DNA of 64,000 nt from Persicaria tinctoria (Eukaryota; Streptophyta; Magnoliopsida; Caryophyllales; Polygonaceae). The stretch lies in contig JBANSL010000019.1 in assembly GCA_037127255.1 (NCBI GenBank), positions 12,919,001 to 12,983,000 on the forward strand, read 5' to 3'. The notes beneath the pieces are model-generated. The model had not been told where the DNA came from and did not search any database. It worked only from the letters and a program-made list of their open reading frames with translations. The position numbers and the translations under genes are program-made. This document shows, in pieces, positions 19,447 to 31,509 of the stretch (the stretch's first letter is position 1; each line of letters begins with the position of its first letter).

Positions 19447-19819
19447 TTCCCAGGCCTGACTCCGTATTTATAATATATATATGCTGTTCATCGCAAGCAA
19501 TGCAATTCTAAAAAGAAGGTGGATGATTTCTGAAAATCTATGGATCTGTTTGGAATTGTTTTTTTTTTTAACAAAAAATTTATTTAAATACATTCTGATC
19601 ATTTTGGAGCTGATCATGTATATATATGCAAAATATGACTTCGTGGATTTTAAAAGTTAAGGTCAATTAATGTTTGAATTTGGGTGAATCTTAATTTGGA
19701 TATGGGTATGGATTTCTGTGAATTTGAATTTGTATGAATGTTGTCTGGCATTGGCGAAAACAGAAAACCAACACAAAGCTATTTACATGGTTCGATCGGA
19801 GCCCAGTTGAATGTGTCGA
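19447..19819. other. Short spacer between BTB pseudogene and MULE
   Basis: AT-rich sequence with poly-T near 19560. No gene is seen. Its last ten bases belong to the MULE target duplication (19820-19829). Confidence 0.5.
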
Positions 19820-19829
19820 GGTCAAAAAT
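19820..19829. repeat. Left copy of the 10-bp target duplication of the MULE
   Basis: GGTCAAAAAT, identical to 60541-60550 at the other end of the element. Mutator-like elements typically make 9-11 bp target duplications. Confidence 0.92.
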
Positions 19830-19957
19830 GGCCAAATTGCCAGATTAGTATAAAAAAAGCACCACAAATGCCATATTAGTATAAAAAATCAGTAAAGCGA
19901 CAAATAGGTATAAAAAATGATATTGGTGCGACAATTTGATATATTTTTCTTAAAATT
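19830..19957 (+). repeat. Left terminal inverted repeat of the MULE
   Basis: Begins GGCCAAATTGCCAGATTAG. It contains four iterations of a unit ending in GGTATAAAAAA-like sequence, spaced about 33 bp apart. By eye it matches the inverted right end at roughly three quarters of positions. Confidence 0.85.
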
Positions 19958-20049
19958 TTGATTTTTTAAAATAAAGTAACATCAATTCACTTAATAAATC
20001 AACTTATTTATTTTTAATTAAACATTAGGCCAATAGGGATAAAATAAAG

Positions 20050-21120
20050 GGTTTTTTGCTAAGTGGCCATTTTGGGTCCAATTTTTAAGACATAGGACAC
20101 AAGGGTGACAATATTAGGTAATAGTCCATAATTTCCAATATTGCCCCTGCCATACTAATCCCGTTTGTTTCTTCATTTTCACGGAAGGAGAGAAACGCAG
20201 GCCACAACTCGGAGCGACGAAGAAGGGAGATTTCGATCTGGCTTCAATTTCTCCAGCAACACAGTTGATTTCAGCCCCAATTTTCGACGATTTCGAGCTC
20301 TTCATTCAGATCTGAAGCGAGATCTGGTCGGAAATAGCATTGTAAGCCAAAATTCGAGTTTCAACAGGGAAGCCAAAATTCGAAAACAGCATTATCTGTA
20401 ATCTGCTTTGAATATAGTACTGTATTGTTGATGTAGTTGTGATTATAGAACTGTAGTTGTGATTCAACATGGATGCTTTGCGATTTTGACATCAGATGTC
20501 GATTTTGATATAGGTGACTGGTGTTGTGATTATAGAACTGTAATCTAGATTGTATTGCTGATGTAGTTGCTGATTTAAGATGCTTGTGTTTTGATTATAC
20601 TGCTGTAACCAAAATTAGACTGTAACCTATATGTGGATATCTGAGTTTGAGTGCATCTGTGCTACTGTAACCAAAATACACTGTAACCTTTATGTGGATA
20701 TCTGAGTTTGAGTGCATTTGTGCTGTTGTAACCAAAATTACACTATAACCTTTATGTGGATATATGAGTTTGAGTGCATTTGTGCTGCTATAACCAAAAT
20801 TACACTGTAACCTGTATGTGGATATCTGAGTGTGACTGCATCTGTGTAGCTGTAACCAAAATTACACTGTAACCTATATGTGGGTATCTGAGTTTGAGTG
20901 CATCTGTGTAGCTGTAACCAAAATTACACTGTAACCTGTATGTGGATATCTGAGTTTGAGTGCTTCTGTGTAGCTTGTAACCAAAATTACACTGTAACAT
21001 GTATGTGGATATCTGAGTTTGAGTGCATCTGTGTAGCTGTAACCAAAATTACACTGTAACCTATAGATTGTAATCACTGTATTAATGAAATTTAATATGT
21101 GTCACCAATGATCAGGTAGA
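20050..21120 (+). other. Left leader of the MULE (promoter and 5' UTR of the transposase)
   Basis: After an AT-rich stretch comes a GC-richer segment (20160-20400) that looks like a transcribed 5' leader. Sequence with frequent CTGTAGTTGTGATT follows, then the 62-bp tandem repeat, then the transposase ATG at 21121. The short ORF 20165-20401 has no recognisable domain and is probably leader. Confidence 0.55.
20600..21068 (+). repeat. 62-bp tandem repeat, about seven copies, with paired CTGTAACC motifs
   Basis: Each unit reads CTGTAACCTATATGTGGATA..., then GAGTTTGAGTGCATCTGTG, then CTGTAACCAAAATTACA. Units are 60-63 bp long and nearly identical. CTGTAACC occurs about 13 times here, always on the + strand. 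The same motif fills the satellite and the right leader. Confidence 0.88.
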
Positions 21121-22938
21121 ATGGAGGCCAATTTGTTAACAGTAAAATTTGGAGGAAAATGGAAGTTGGAAGATGGTGATTTAGTTTTTGCTGGGGATGT
21201 ATCATCAAAGATTATTGTCATCAATCAGGCTGTAACCATGCATGAGATGAAGTCTGAGATACTGAACAGATTCAGCACGAGTGACAATTTGTCTCCTACT
21301 CTTCAATTCAGCCACTTGCATCCATTCAAGGAAACTACTGAGCCATTTTCAATAGAGAATGAGACTGATTTCAGAAGTTTTTTGCAAATTAATGAATTGA
21401 AGAATGTGAATTGGACGTTGCCTTTATATGTTACAGCTGTGAAGGAAATCACTGAAGAACAGGTTACAGAATCTATACATGATGAAAATCAATTGGCTTT
21501 ACATGCTTACAGTTCTGCCAAGGGTACAAATGCTATGGAAGAGGACTTTGATGTGCAGGCTGGAAATGCAGAATCCATAAACGATGGATGTGATATGAAT
21601 AGTAATGGAGATGATACAGGGATTGAAAGTCGCATAAGTGCAGGCAGTACAATGTCCACAAAATATACAGCACAACCTATAAGTGAAAGAAAGGGAGAAA
21701 TTCTTATATTTTTGGGACAACTGTTCCGAACAAAGGAAGATCTCAAACAGACTATTGAACTGTTGGCTGCACAAGAGGTGTTTGCTTACAAAGAGAAGAA
21801 GACAACACCATGTTATTACAGAACAACATGTGTGGATAGCAGCTGCACCTGGAAAATACATGGCGCCATAATTGGTGGTTCAACTGTATTTATAATTAAG
21901 AAATACTTTAAGGAACACACCTGCAACATGGAAGTACGAATAGGAAAGCAACGCCCTCTAAAATACAGAGTCATAGCCGAAAGGATAAAACACATGTCAC
22001 ATAGACTACAATCAGTTCTTCATTACATATTTTATTCACTGTAATCATGCTTCATTTCATATTTAATTCACTGTTGTACATAATATATACAGTTTTGAAG
22101 ATGAGAAACAATGTCCAACTCCAAGACAAATTAGAAACACGATGAGGAATGATTTCAAAGAGAATGTTAGCTACTGGAAATCTTGGAAGGCTCGTGATTT
22201 AGCAATAGAGATGACAATGGGGACTGCAGAAGACAACTATGAATTAGTGCCATCATATTGTTGGGTCCTGAAGCAAGCAAATCCTGGAACTGTCACCTTC
22301 ATTGAACTTGAGAGAAACTCAAAGTTCAAGTATGTGTTCATTGCCTTTGGACCATGTATCCGAGCATTTCCAATCCTACGAAAGGTACAGATTCATTTCA
22401 TAAGAAAAATTACACTGTAACCAAATAATTACTGAATAGAATTCAATTGTACAGGTTCTTGTGGTAGATGGTACATTTCTAAAAGGAAAATACAAAGGGA
22501 CTCTTCTCACAGCTTCTGCACAAGATGCAAATCATCAAATATACCCTATTGCATTTACAGTGGTTTACTCAGAAAACAACGACTCTTGGGAGTGGTTCTT
22601 CAACAAGCTAGCAATAGTCATCCCATCAAGTGAAGAGCTAGTTTTTGTTTCTGATCGTCATCAAAGCATTGCAAGAGCTATAGAGTTGATTTACACAAAT
22701 GCAAAGCATTATCACTGCAGATGGAACTTAAAGCAAAATATAATGTCAAAATTCAAGAAGAAAGCACTCTGTCAGTGGTTTGAAAGCGCAACAAACAGTT
22801 ACACAGAAGAAGATTTCAACAACTACTTTGCTTCCATCAGTACTACAAACAGCAAGATGGGGAAATATCTTGAAGAATTACAGTTTGAGAAATGGGCAAG
22901 AGCTTATTGAAAAGGTGACATGTACAATATGATGACTT

Positions 22939-22943
22939 CAAAC
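22939..22943. repeat. Left copy of the 5-bp target duplication of the nested LTR element
   Basis: CAAAC, repeated at 34479-34483 immediately after the right LTR. Confidence 0.88.
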
Positions 22944-25900
22944 TGTAAAGGCTCGGATTTGTAAATCCTGATTTTTGGAAAAAGGAAATTAAAAATGAAT
23001 TTAAAGTCGGAATTTGAAGGAAAACTCATTAAATCAGATTTTTTTAAAAACTCATGGAACGGATTTCCGGCCTAAAATAAAATTTTGAAAACTAACTTGA
23101 TATGGTAACATCTTTTCTCGAATTTTCAAAATTCTAACTAATCTGGAAAGCGGAATTCACGAAATTTAACCTTCGATAACTAATTTCGAGATCGAAGATT
23201 CTAGCATATCTCACCCCTTCCAACCAAAAAAAAATAAAATAAAAAAAATAAAATAAAATCTCAATCTAAGGTTTGAACCTTATGTGTTGGAATTCAAGAG
23301 AGACCACAAATCCATTTCCTGAAGTGATGAGGCACCCACAATTTCTTTTCCTCCCTCCCTTACCCATAAATGCCTTGAAATAGCATGGAGTCAACTTGCT
23401 TACCTATTCAACTTATCCAAATCTCACCCCTAGCATACCCAAATCTCAATAAAGTAAGGCTTCTTATCTTTGACCAATTTTCACAACTCACTTTGAATCA
23501 AACAAAGACAGCTAATGTTGCATTCCATCTTCCAAAAAGTCTGAAATTTGCAACCCCCATTCTCCCCATTTCACATTTCAATTTCAAAAGAACCCTTCTC
23601 CCTCTTTGAGTTGCCGAGAGCCCTGTTCCGCGAGACGGTCGAGCCTCTCTAGCACCCATCTTCCTCCTCCTCGGCGAGCAGCCCCGGGGCCACCGGAGCA
23701 CCGACGCCGCCACCACCGCAGCCTCCCCTTTCACCCTCGCCCTGTTTCACCGAGGAAGAAACGCTAATCTCCCCACCCACCTCCTCCTTCACTCTTCTTC
23801 TTCGAACCGCCAGCAGTAGCTCCCTCGACGCCCCGAGCGGCACCAGCTCCGCCCAGAAGTCGCCGGAGCGTCGCCACCGTCCACCTTCGCGCCCCTGTTT
23901 TCCGTTTCGCCCTCGGAAAGGTTCGTTTCCGCTCCATTCTCCCTCCTTGCACTCCTTATCAAGCCAAGGTTTCTCTTTTAAGCTTTCCACACCCTTCCCA
24001 GGCCTCCTCGCTTGAAGGAATGCCCTCGACGCGCCCGGACGCAGCTCCCCGAGCACCTTCCCCGGCGAGACAATCCCCTCCCTCGGTGAGCCTTCTTCCT
24101 TCCTCCTCCTTCCCTTCCTTCTTGTCATATGTGTGTGCTTCGCGGCCGGAGTCGGAGTTGGGCACCGTCGCCGATGAGCTTCCAAGCCCTCTCCCCCGTC
24201 GTTTTCTTTCCGAGCGAGGAAGCTCCTCTCCTTCTACTGTTCTGTCGAATAGAATGGGGAAGAAGAAGCCTGCGGGCCCCGCTGATCCACCTCAGCCAGC
24301 TAGGCGTGCCCCCCCTCCTTTTCTTTAAACGTTGCTCTTCAGAATGGGATGGGAGAGATTTCAAATGGTTTGGGCCTAATTTTGTTGGGCCTAATTTTGT
24401 TGGGCCTTTTTCCTTCAAAACAAAAGGGTAGTGTATTAGGCCGGATTTTTGTTGTAAAAACAAATGAATTTTGGGCGTGTCCTACATATTGTATTCGGTT
24501 TTCGATTTTAGAAACAAAGGGATCGGTTTTGGGGTTTAACGAAATAAAGGGGTTGGTTTGGTGATTTAAAGAAGGGTTGATTTTATTAAATGAGAAAGGT
24601 TGGGATTTTAAAGGATTTAGAAATATTTTATGGAGGTGTTTAATAAATAGTATTTAAAATATTAAATATTAGTACTTGAGTTTTAAAATTTAATTGTTAA
24701 GATTTAAAGATATAATATTATGGTAAGTTAAAACAAATATAATATTATGAGACTTGAATTTTAGAAAAAGGAATTTGACAAACATTTCCCAAGGTCGGAA
24801 TTTCTAACTAGTTAACTCGGATTTCGAAATGGTTTTGGGAGTAACTTGGGAATCTGACTTGTTCGGTGACTAACTAGCATGTTGATATGATTTATTGACT
24901 AATATCATGACTCGTGTGGACTAATGGCATGATTGGTTGACTAAAGGCATGATGAGATGTTAGAATGATGTATCGTTTGATTTATACCTCATGAACTATG
25001 ATGAAAATGATAAACTTTTGAGATATATAAAAATGTGGTTGAATTGAACGATGAGAATGACGTGGTCTTATGGAATGTGGCGATAGGACGAATAGTTAAG
25101 TTGATGGAATGATGATTTCAATGTGGTTATGATTCTATTGAATGATGTGGGCCTTGAGTGATTGAATGGTTAGATGTAGACTTATATATGTGTTCTCATA
25201 TGTATCTAGGCGATATTGTTTGATTGTTCGCGCTACTTGCCAGATCTTCTATTATGCTGTTCAGCATAGCCAGGTGAGTTCCTATATGAGCTCACTCAGA
25301 TTCGAAAAGAGATCTCCCTGCTTGTAGCCATGTGCATACTAGGCTCTTGCATTCATAATAAAGCATGCCATGTAGTATCCTGCTAGGATTGCACTCATGA
25401 TTAAGCATTCGTTTACTCATTGCTTTTGTAAACAGAACGACCGTTATCTGTGAAGTAACTAGAGTCATTGCTAGGGTAATAGGACGACCTAGTCTCATCG
25501 GGTTTCGTCCTGAGTCAATCGAGTCATGAACTTCCTTATATTATGAGATGCATGCGGCCTTTATTGTGGATACGGGTTGGGCATGCATGCCACCCGATTA
25601 CATGGAATGCATTCACGAGCTAGCCAGTCTCCGCCCGATCGGAAGGGGGTGGAGGTAGGAGAGGGATATACCACTTGGTATTCGGTGCTAAGGCCTTATT
25701 ATATTTATGCACTTGATCTTAGGAACATGCTAGTGTGTTAATATTCCGCCTTGCATTTAGAAGCATCTTTATTAGGACTAGGGTGTGTATATGTCTGCTT
25801 GTTTGGGATTATATTGCGTAGGGCTTCGATCTGACACCGCCCCGCATACATTTTTTTTTAGATTTGTTTGCAGCATGATTATTCTTTGTTTCCGCGATGT

Positions 25901-26258
25901 GGGAACTCTCTTGGGCGATCTCAAAGAAATGGTTTAACCCCACTAACGTTGTCTATTAAATTTCGATAAATACGCTTATTGATTTGGTTTTGACTCGGCT
26001 CTGCTGTGTCACCCTCTTGTATTACACCTTAATTTTGTTATTTGCATGATTATTGGTTCTTCGCGCTTAGACTTATGACAGGTACAGGGGACTTTCCCGG
26101 GGATTCTAACGATCCCTTCGAATTTTGGGTATGAAATCCCACTTCAAAATGTTAGGATAGAATTTCAAACCTTCAACCTGTACTCGGGGCGCAAGATCCT
26201 AACGAGGGGTTTCATCCCTCAAAACGTAACCCGGAAATCATAATCCTGGGCCGTTACA
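22944..26258 (+). repeat. Left LTR of the LARD-like element
   Basis: Contains a strongly GC-rich block at about 23600-24330 within AT-rich flanks, and about 340 bp near its 3' end that are absent from the right LTR. Frames of up to 178 codons in the GC-rich block recur, altered, in the other LTR and do not look like genes. Confidence 0.9.
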
Positions 26259-29200
26259 AAGATGGTATCAGAGCTCAAGTTATGCAAACCGAGTATGATA
26301 GGTTGAAGTAGTTTTGAAAATGGCCCAAGGTTTTCAAATGGTTTTTTTCAAAAAAAAAAAAGAATTTTTAAGGGACAAAATGAATTTAATATGGCTAACT
26401 CTAATGGACTAAATATGAACTTGACTCAATAAATCTGGTAATCAAACAAAGGGAAACGAAGGGGTAGTGAAGGCGCTAGACCATCCCTATTGGATGTAGT
26501 TGGGAACGGGTAGGCAAAATATAGCTTGTTCTTTACAGATGGGCCTACAAGACTCCAAGGCTTTGCGTCGTAGTGGCTGGAGTGGCGAGTTAGGTAGAGA
26601 CCGTGAGGTTTTGCCCCTCGTCGGCCGTCCCTCATAGGACGGTATAGATCGTCTATCTGATTGTGTGCATTATATCCAATCGGGCCCGAGGGCGATCCTC
26701 CTCGAAGAGGATCATATTAATCTCGTTGATTGCTTCCATGCTGAGTGCTATTGTGCTTAGGATAGATAACTAATCAGTATGCCTTGACTTGAATCATGTA
26801 TTGAATAATTGTGCAAACAGGATAACGGGAGAATACCATGTTCTTATGTCATTGGAATTCTTGTCTTGTCATAATAGTTCTTCCATAATTCAAACTCCTG
26901 ATGATTTTGACTCCGTCGACTGCCCCACCATAACATTTAGGCATGTTAGCTAAGGTCGAAGAGCTTTCGCTCTCCCTGTTTCGAGTCCTGTTGATATCCC
27001 ACCATCTATGCTTCTATCGAGTCTCGTACCCGAGGTTGGTGTCTTCCACGGGAAAATTTGGGTCGGTCAACTAGCTACTTCCAGGGGTGTGTCGAATATG
27101 GAAAATTCAAGAGTATTTTAGGGAGGGTGATCAATGACACAATTCTGAGTTAGAAGTGATTTGTCTTATAGAGTTATCCTTCTCGATTTTTATACCGGTC
27201 AACCGTGTCTTCTTACCACGAGATTCTATACACAAATTCTACCCTCTCCTCTTAGAAACAGTGTGAATGTTCTTGTGTCATACCGAGCGAGTCATACTAG
27301 CATCCCATGGGGAAACAGGGTGATGAGTCGATGATTGCCCTTAGAGAATTCTGTCTGGTTATAATAGTGGGCCCCCCTCTTGTGATTGTATGACATGGTG
27401 TGTTGGTATATTTCAGCATGACTTGTCTGATAACTTGCATGATTGCACTTATGAACGAATATATATGTGTCGAATCTATGAATTCCCATCATTGTTACTC
27501 TCCCTTGAATTTGGTCCATGATAGTGTGGTCAACCCTCTTTGTATGAGTGCCATGAGAAATGAATTTCTGAGCATGTTAAGTTAATCAAATTGAACCTCA
27601 TTGACTATGTATTTTCTTAATGAGTGTTGGTAGTATCATGTAGGATATACATCTCCTAATTATGGACCATCATGCATCTATGTGCCATACTTGTCACACT
27701 ACACGTACATGGTTGTATTGGATGTGATAGTTGTTATGCCCAAATGACTTAACGATACCCCTTGACACGATTATTAGAGTGCATCTTAACATGCTTACTT
27801 GAAACCCACATTGTTTTGACCTACTTATGTGTACACTAAGTGAGTAATGAATCATACATGTGATATCCTATAATGCTCGCTATGTCATATATAACTTATG
27901 ATGCATATGTCTATTGTCTATTTGTGCATACAAGATATTAATATGTCAAGCATGATTAGTGCATGAGATGATAAGTTTTAGCCTGTCCCGTGTGCATGTA
28001 AAGTTGATTATGTGAAATGTTACGGATGCATAGGACGCTATTCCTTTTAATAGGTGCATGATAGTGTGGAGTGATATGATTGAGATATTTTGTGATTGCC
28101 ATGTGCACCTGTAACCTTATAGAATATCCTAAGGGCATTGTTGTAACTCTCGGGTCTGTGTCTTGTCTTGAGTCTCGTCATCTCTAGTCCTGGTTTGTGT
28201 CTGAATTCTTAAGAAAGTCATTTTGTTCTCCCTTCCCCTCCCCTATCTCCGTGACTTCTAACCCCTCGCGATCCCCTTGATAGACGTCGACATAGAAGAG
28301 AAAACGAGCGATCGAATGGCACTAGAGTGGTGCAACAGAAGTGTGGTGGGCCCATGGACCATGAACCCTAGGAACGATGTTACCAAAGGAAGAACGTCTT
28401 TCGAAGATGGCGGTTGTAGACTTAATCCTCCTAGATGACTCAAGGAATGACGTTCTTCATCCGAATTGTGATATCTCCTATGCGAATTGGAATCGATGTC
28501 GTGCGATAGGCTTGGAACTAACTAGATTGATGTGTGATGACTGATAAGTTGAGCTGGAAGTGAATGATTGCCTGACTAACTTGTGTTTGTGATGATGTGC
28601 CTTTATGCTTAAGTGTATTAACTTGCTAGTAAATCGGTTAGGGGTTATATAGGTGGTGGTGTTTTCCTCTTGAGCTTGAGTCATGAGATTCTTCGGTGAG
28701 ACAGGTCGGAAAGTAGCAGGTGGATTGAGGTCTTCGGATTGGGTCAGTGGTTATGTGAGATGGGGTGCAGGAAACATGCGTCAGCAAGAGTAGAGCCGAA
28801 TGAGTTGGGATTTGTCGGAGATAGTAGTCAACGAGTATAGTTGAGCTTCGAAGTAGGTCTTAGGTGAGGGGTGGAGTTAGTATGGTGAGATTCCGAGGGA
28901 AAGGTCTTCATTAGAGGTAGAGTAAGGCGATAATGTGTACGGTAGTGTAGTTCTAGAGGTGGATAGGTGAGCTAGGAATTGATCGGGGGATTCTTGAGGG
29001 AAGGTGTGGTGTCCAGGTAGTCTAGGAGCGGATCGTGGGCGGTTTTGAGGATGATTAGTTAAGGGATGTCTAAGGAATCGTAGGAATTGGGACTAGGTTG
29101 TATGTGCGGTGATTGGGAGCGGTCTTGGTAAGGGATTGAGGTTGAGGAATCGCTAAGGAAGTGTAGTATGAGGTTGCTTGGGAAATTATCAATTTTGGAT

Positions 29201-31509
29201 ATCAGGTTGTTCATGTCAAGACTATACGTGTGATGAGTATTTGGGGGATTGTTTGGATAGAATTGGTAGTGGTTCGAGAATTCATGAGTGAAAGATTTCT
29301 AGATGCGTTGTTGGAAGATTTTAGCATAGGGAAGAAATCGAAACTAATGCGTGGAAATTGTTATCAAGGTATTTGAGGAGGTAGAGGGAATCTTCGAGGA
29401 AAGGCTGGTAGCTAGGCGAGAATGTCGTTGAGGTTGGTAGTAAGACTGTGGGCTTGAGGTTGAGATAGGGAGATTCCGAGCATGGATTTGGGAACTAGGC
29501 AAAGCGGGAGGTATTGGGAACGTTAGAGGATGAAAGATTTTAGGAGGTTGGCAAAATGGCGATACTTGAGAAACTCGAAGGAGGATTGTTTAGGGAGTTA
29601 CGAAAATGATGATCGGTAAAAGAGGGCTTTGGACGGTAATGTGTCATGGTTAAGAAGTAGGAGCTTAAGGCAATTTATGAATATGAAGAGATGAGGAACT
29701 AGAGTAGGATAATTTGAGGATTTCGAATGGTTAAGGTTTAGTAAGATTTGGAATTAGGAAATTTGGGAATATGCTGAAACGGGGATCCAGAATAGGTCAG
29801 TCGAGGAATCGTGGATGTTCAGGTTTTGTGAGAATTGAAATGGGACAAGTAGGTAGAATTTGTGGTTAGTCTTTGAGGATAGGCGCTGGTGATGAGGGTC
29901 TTGGTGATTCGTGGTTGGAAGTAGCACTAGATATATTTCGGGGTTAGAGTTGATCGGGAGCGACAGGTGTGAGATGGTAAGTATGAGTTGGGTTCTTAGA
30001 GGTGGATAGTTAGTGAGAGTGATTAGTTGTGTGGGGAGTATGATCAGGTTAGCAAGGTGAACTGAGATGTCTATTTGGGAGTTGATGGCCAGGCGGAGTC
30101 TTGAGAGCCTAGGAAGAGTCAGCGAGATTGTTGGGAAGCGTATATCGATCGTGAGAGCGGTTCGGTTGAGGACTTGGGACTTCTCTTAGAAGGTAAAGAT
30201 GGGACTGGTAGAGGACCTCTAGGACGAGGGTGTGCTTTATAGAGAATCTTGGTAGCCAGTCGAGTTGTTAAGCTTGTCGGAATAAGGGAATTGTGCGATT
30301 GGGAACTCTGAGATATGGTTTTAGGTGGGCAAGTAGGATTTGAGGTCAGGATGGTGAAGTAGGTTGGTTCTTAGATGGCTTGATGGCATAAGAGTTGGGA
30401 TGCTTTGTAGTCGCCTTGGGAATTTGGTTTGATTGCCGATAGATGTGAGGCTAGAGAGTTGTATGTGGACAAGATGCAATGGTATATAGAATTAGTATTG
30501 GATCGGGCTGGTAGACCTAAGTGAAGTTGATCTTGATGCGAGAGATGATGAGTAGTGGCCGTGACTTGTCATGATTGGTAGTTATGGGCAATGTTGATTC
30601 TCTGATGTATGGCCTTAGACAATAGTGAGATATTAGTACTAACATAGTTAGTCCTTGACCTTATGAAATGTTGGTGTGCGGAGGTACTTGATGCCTCTGA
30701 TGAGATGATGCTTGGTAGTTAGTATAAGTATGATGTGACTATCTGATTTATATGATGTGCAACCTCTGTGATATGACGTGATGAATCTTAGTATATATGA
30801 TACTATGCTAGGTATGTTATGATATGTGACTATCCGTGACATGAGTATGACCTGTTTATGAATGTGTGATATGATTGATATGTTACATGATGCCTTGAAC
30901 TCGAATTATAGAATGATAAGACTGAATTGATGAAGTTCGATTATGACTTGGAACCTAGGGAGGAAATATGGGATTAGCCCTTAGAGGTGGATGATTCCAC
31001 CTCCTGAAATTTGAAGGTTCCTTGGTTAACGTCGGGTTAGGGAAATTTGAATGGTGTTTAAAAAAATGACTAACTTGGATTTTGAGAAATCGAACGCGAT
31101 TGATAACTTTGATGATTTTGAGACTAATACTTTTTAAAATAAGGAACCCCTTTTGAAATTTTCTGACCGAGCTTACATTATGACGCCCCACGAAGTGGAT
31201 ACAAGCATTTTATAGGGGCCCTTATAGACAGCTTGCTAAGACCTAGTGGAGACGCTGTAATGTTTTCGAGTTATGATACAACCAAGAAGTCGGGGTAAGG
31301 ATGTGGTAAGGGCCCATATCACACTCTCGCTACGACTTATTGGGGATATTATGATCATGACGACGATGTTGTGAGGATCTCATAGGGGCACTTATGAGGC
31401 ACTTACGGGATCAATGGAATGGTCCTTGGACTCACCCACTTCCAACTTCATCCCCTACCTTGTTTTGGTTTTAGTCTCGGGGACGAGACTTGTTTTTAGA
31501 GGTGGATGA
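26259..31509 (+). other. Non-coding interior of the LARD-like element, with primer site and polypurine tract
   Basis: TGGTATCAGAGC at 26263-26274 is the primer-binding site. A purine-rich AGAGGTGGA at about 31499-31507 is the likely plus-strand primer. No coding region is visible. From about 28680 to 30550 the + strand is strikingly poor in C and rich in G, A and T (see findings). Confidence 0.8.

Noticed and set aside
23649..24185. 178-codon minus-strand ORF in the LARD LTR as a gene
   Set aside because: It lies in a GC-rich LTR block and appears in the other LTR with a disrupted frame. Low-complexity Arg/Gly/Glu composition, no domain.
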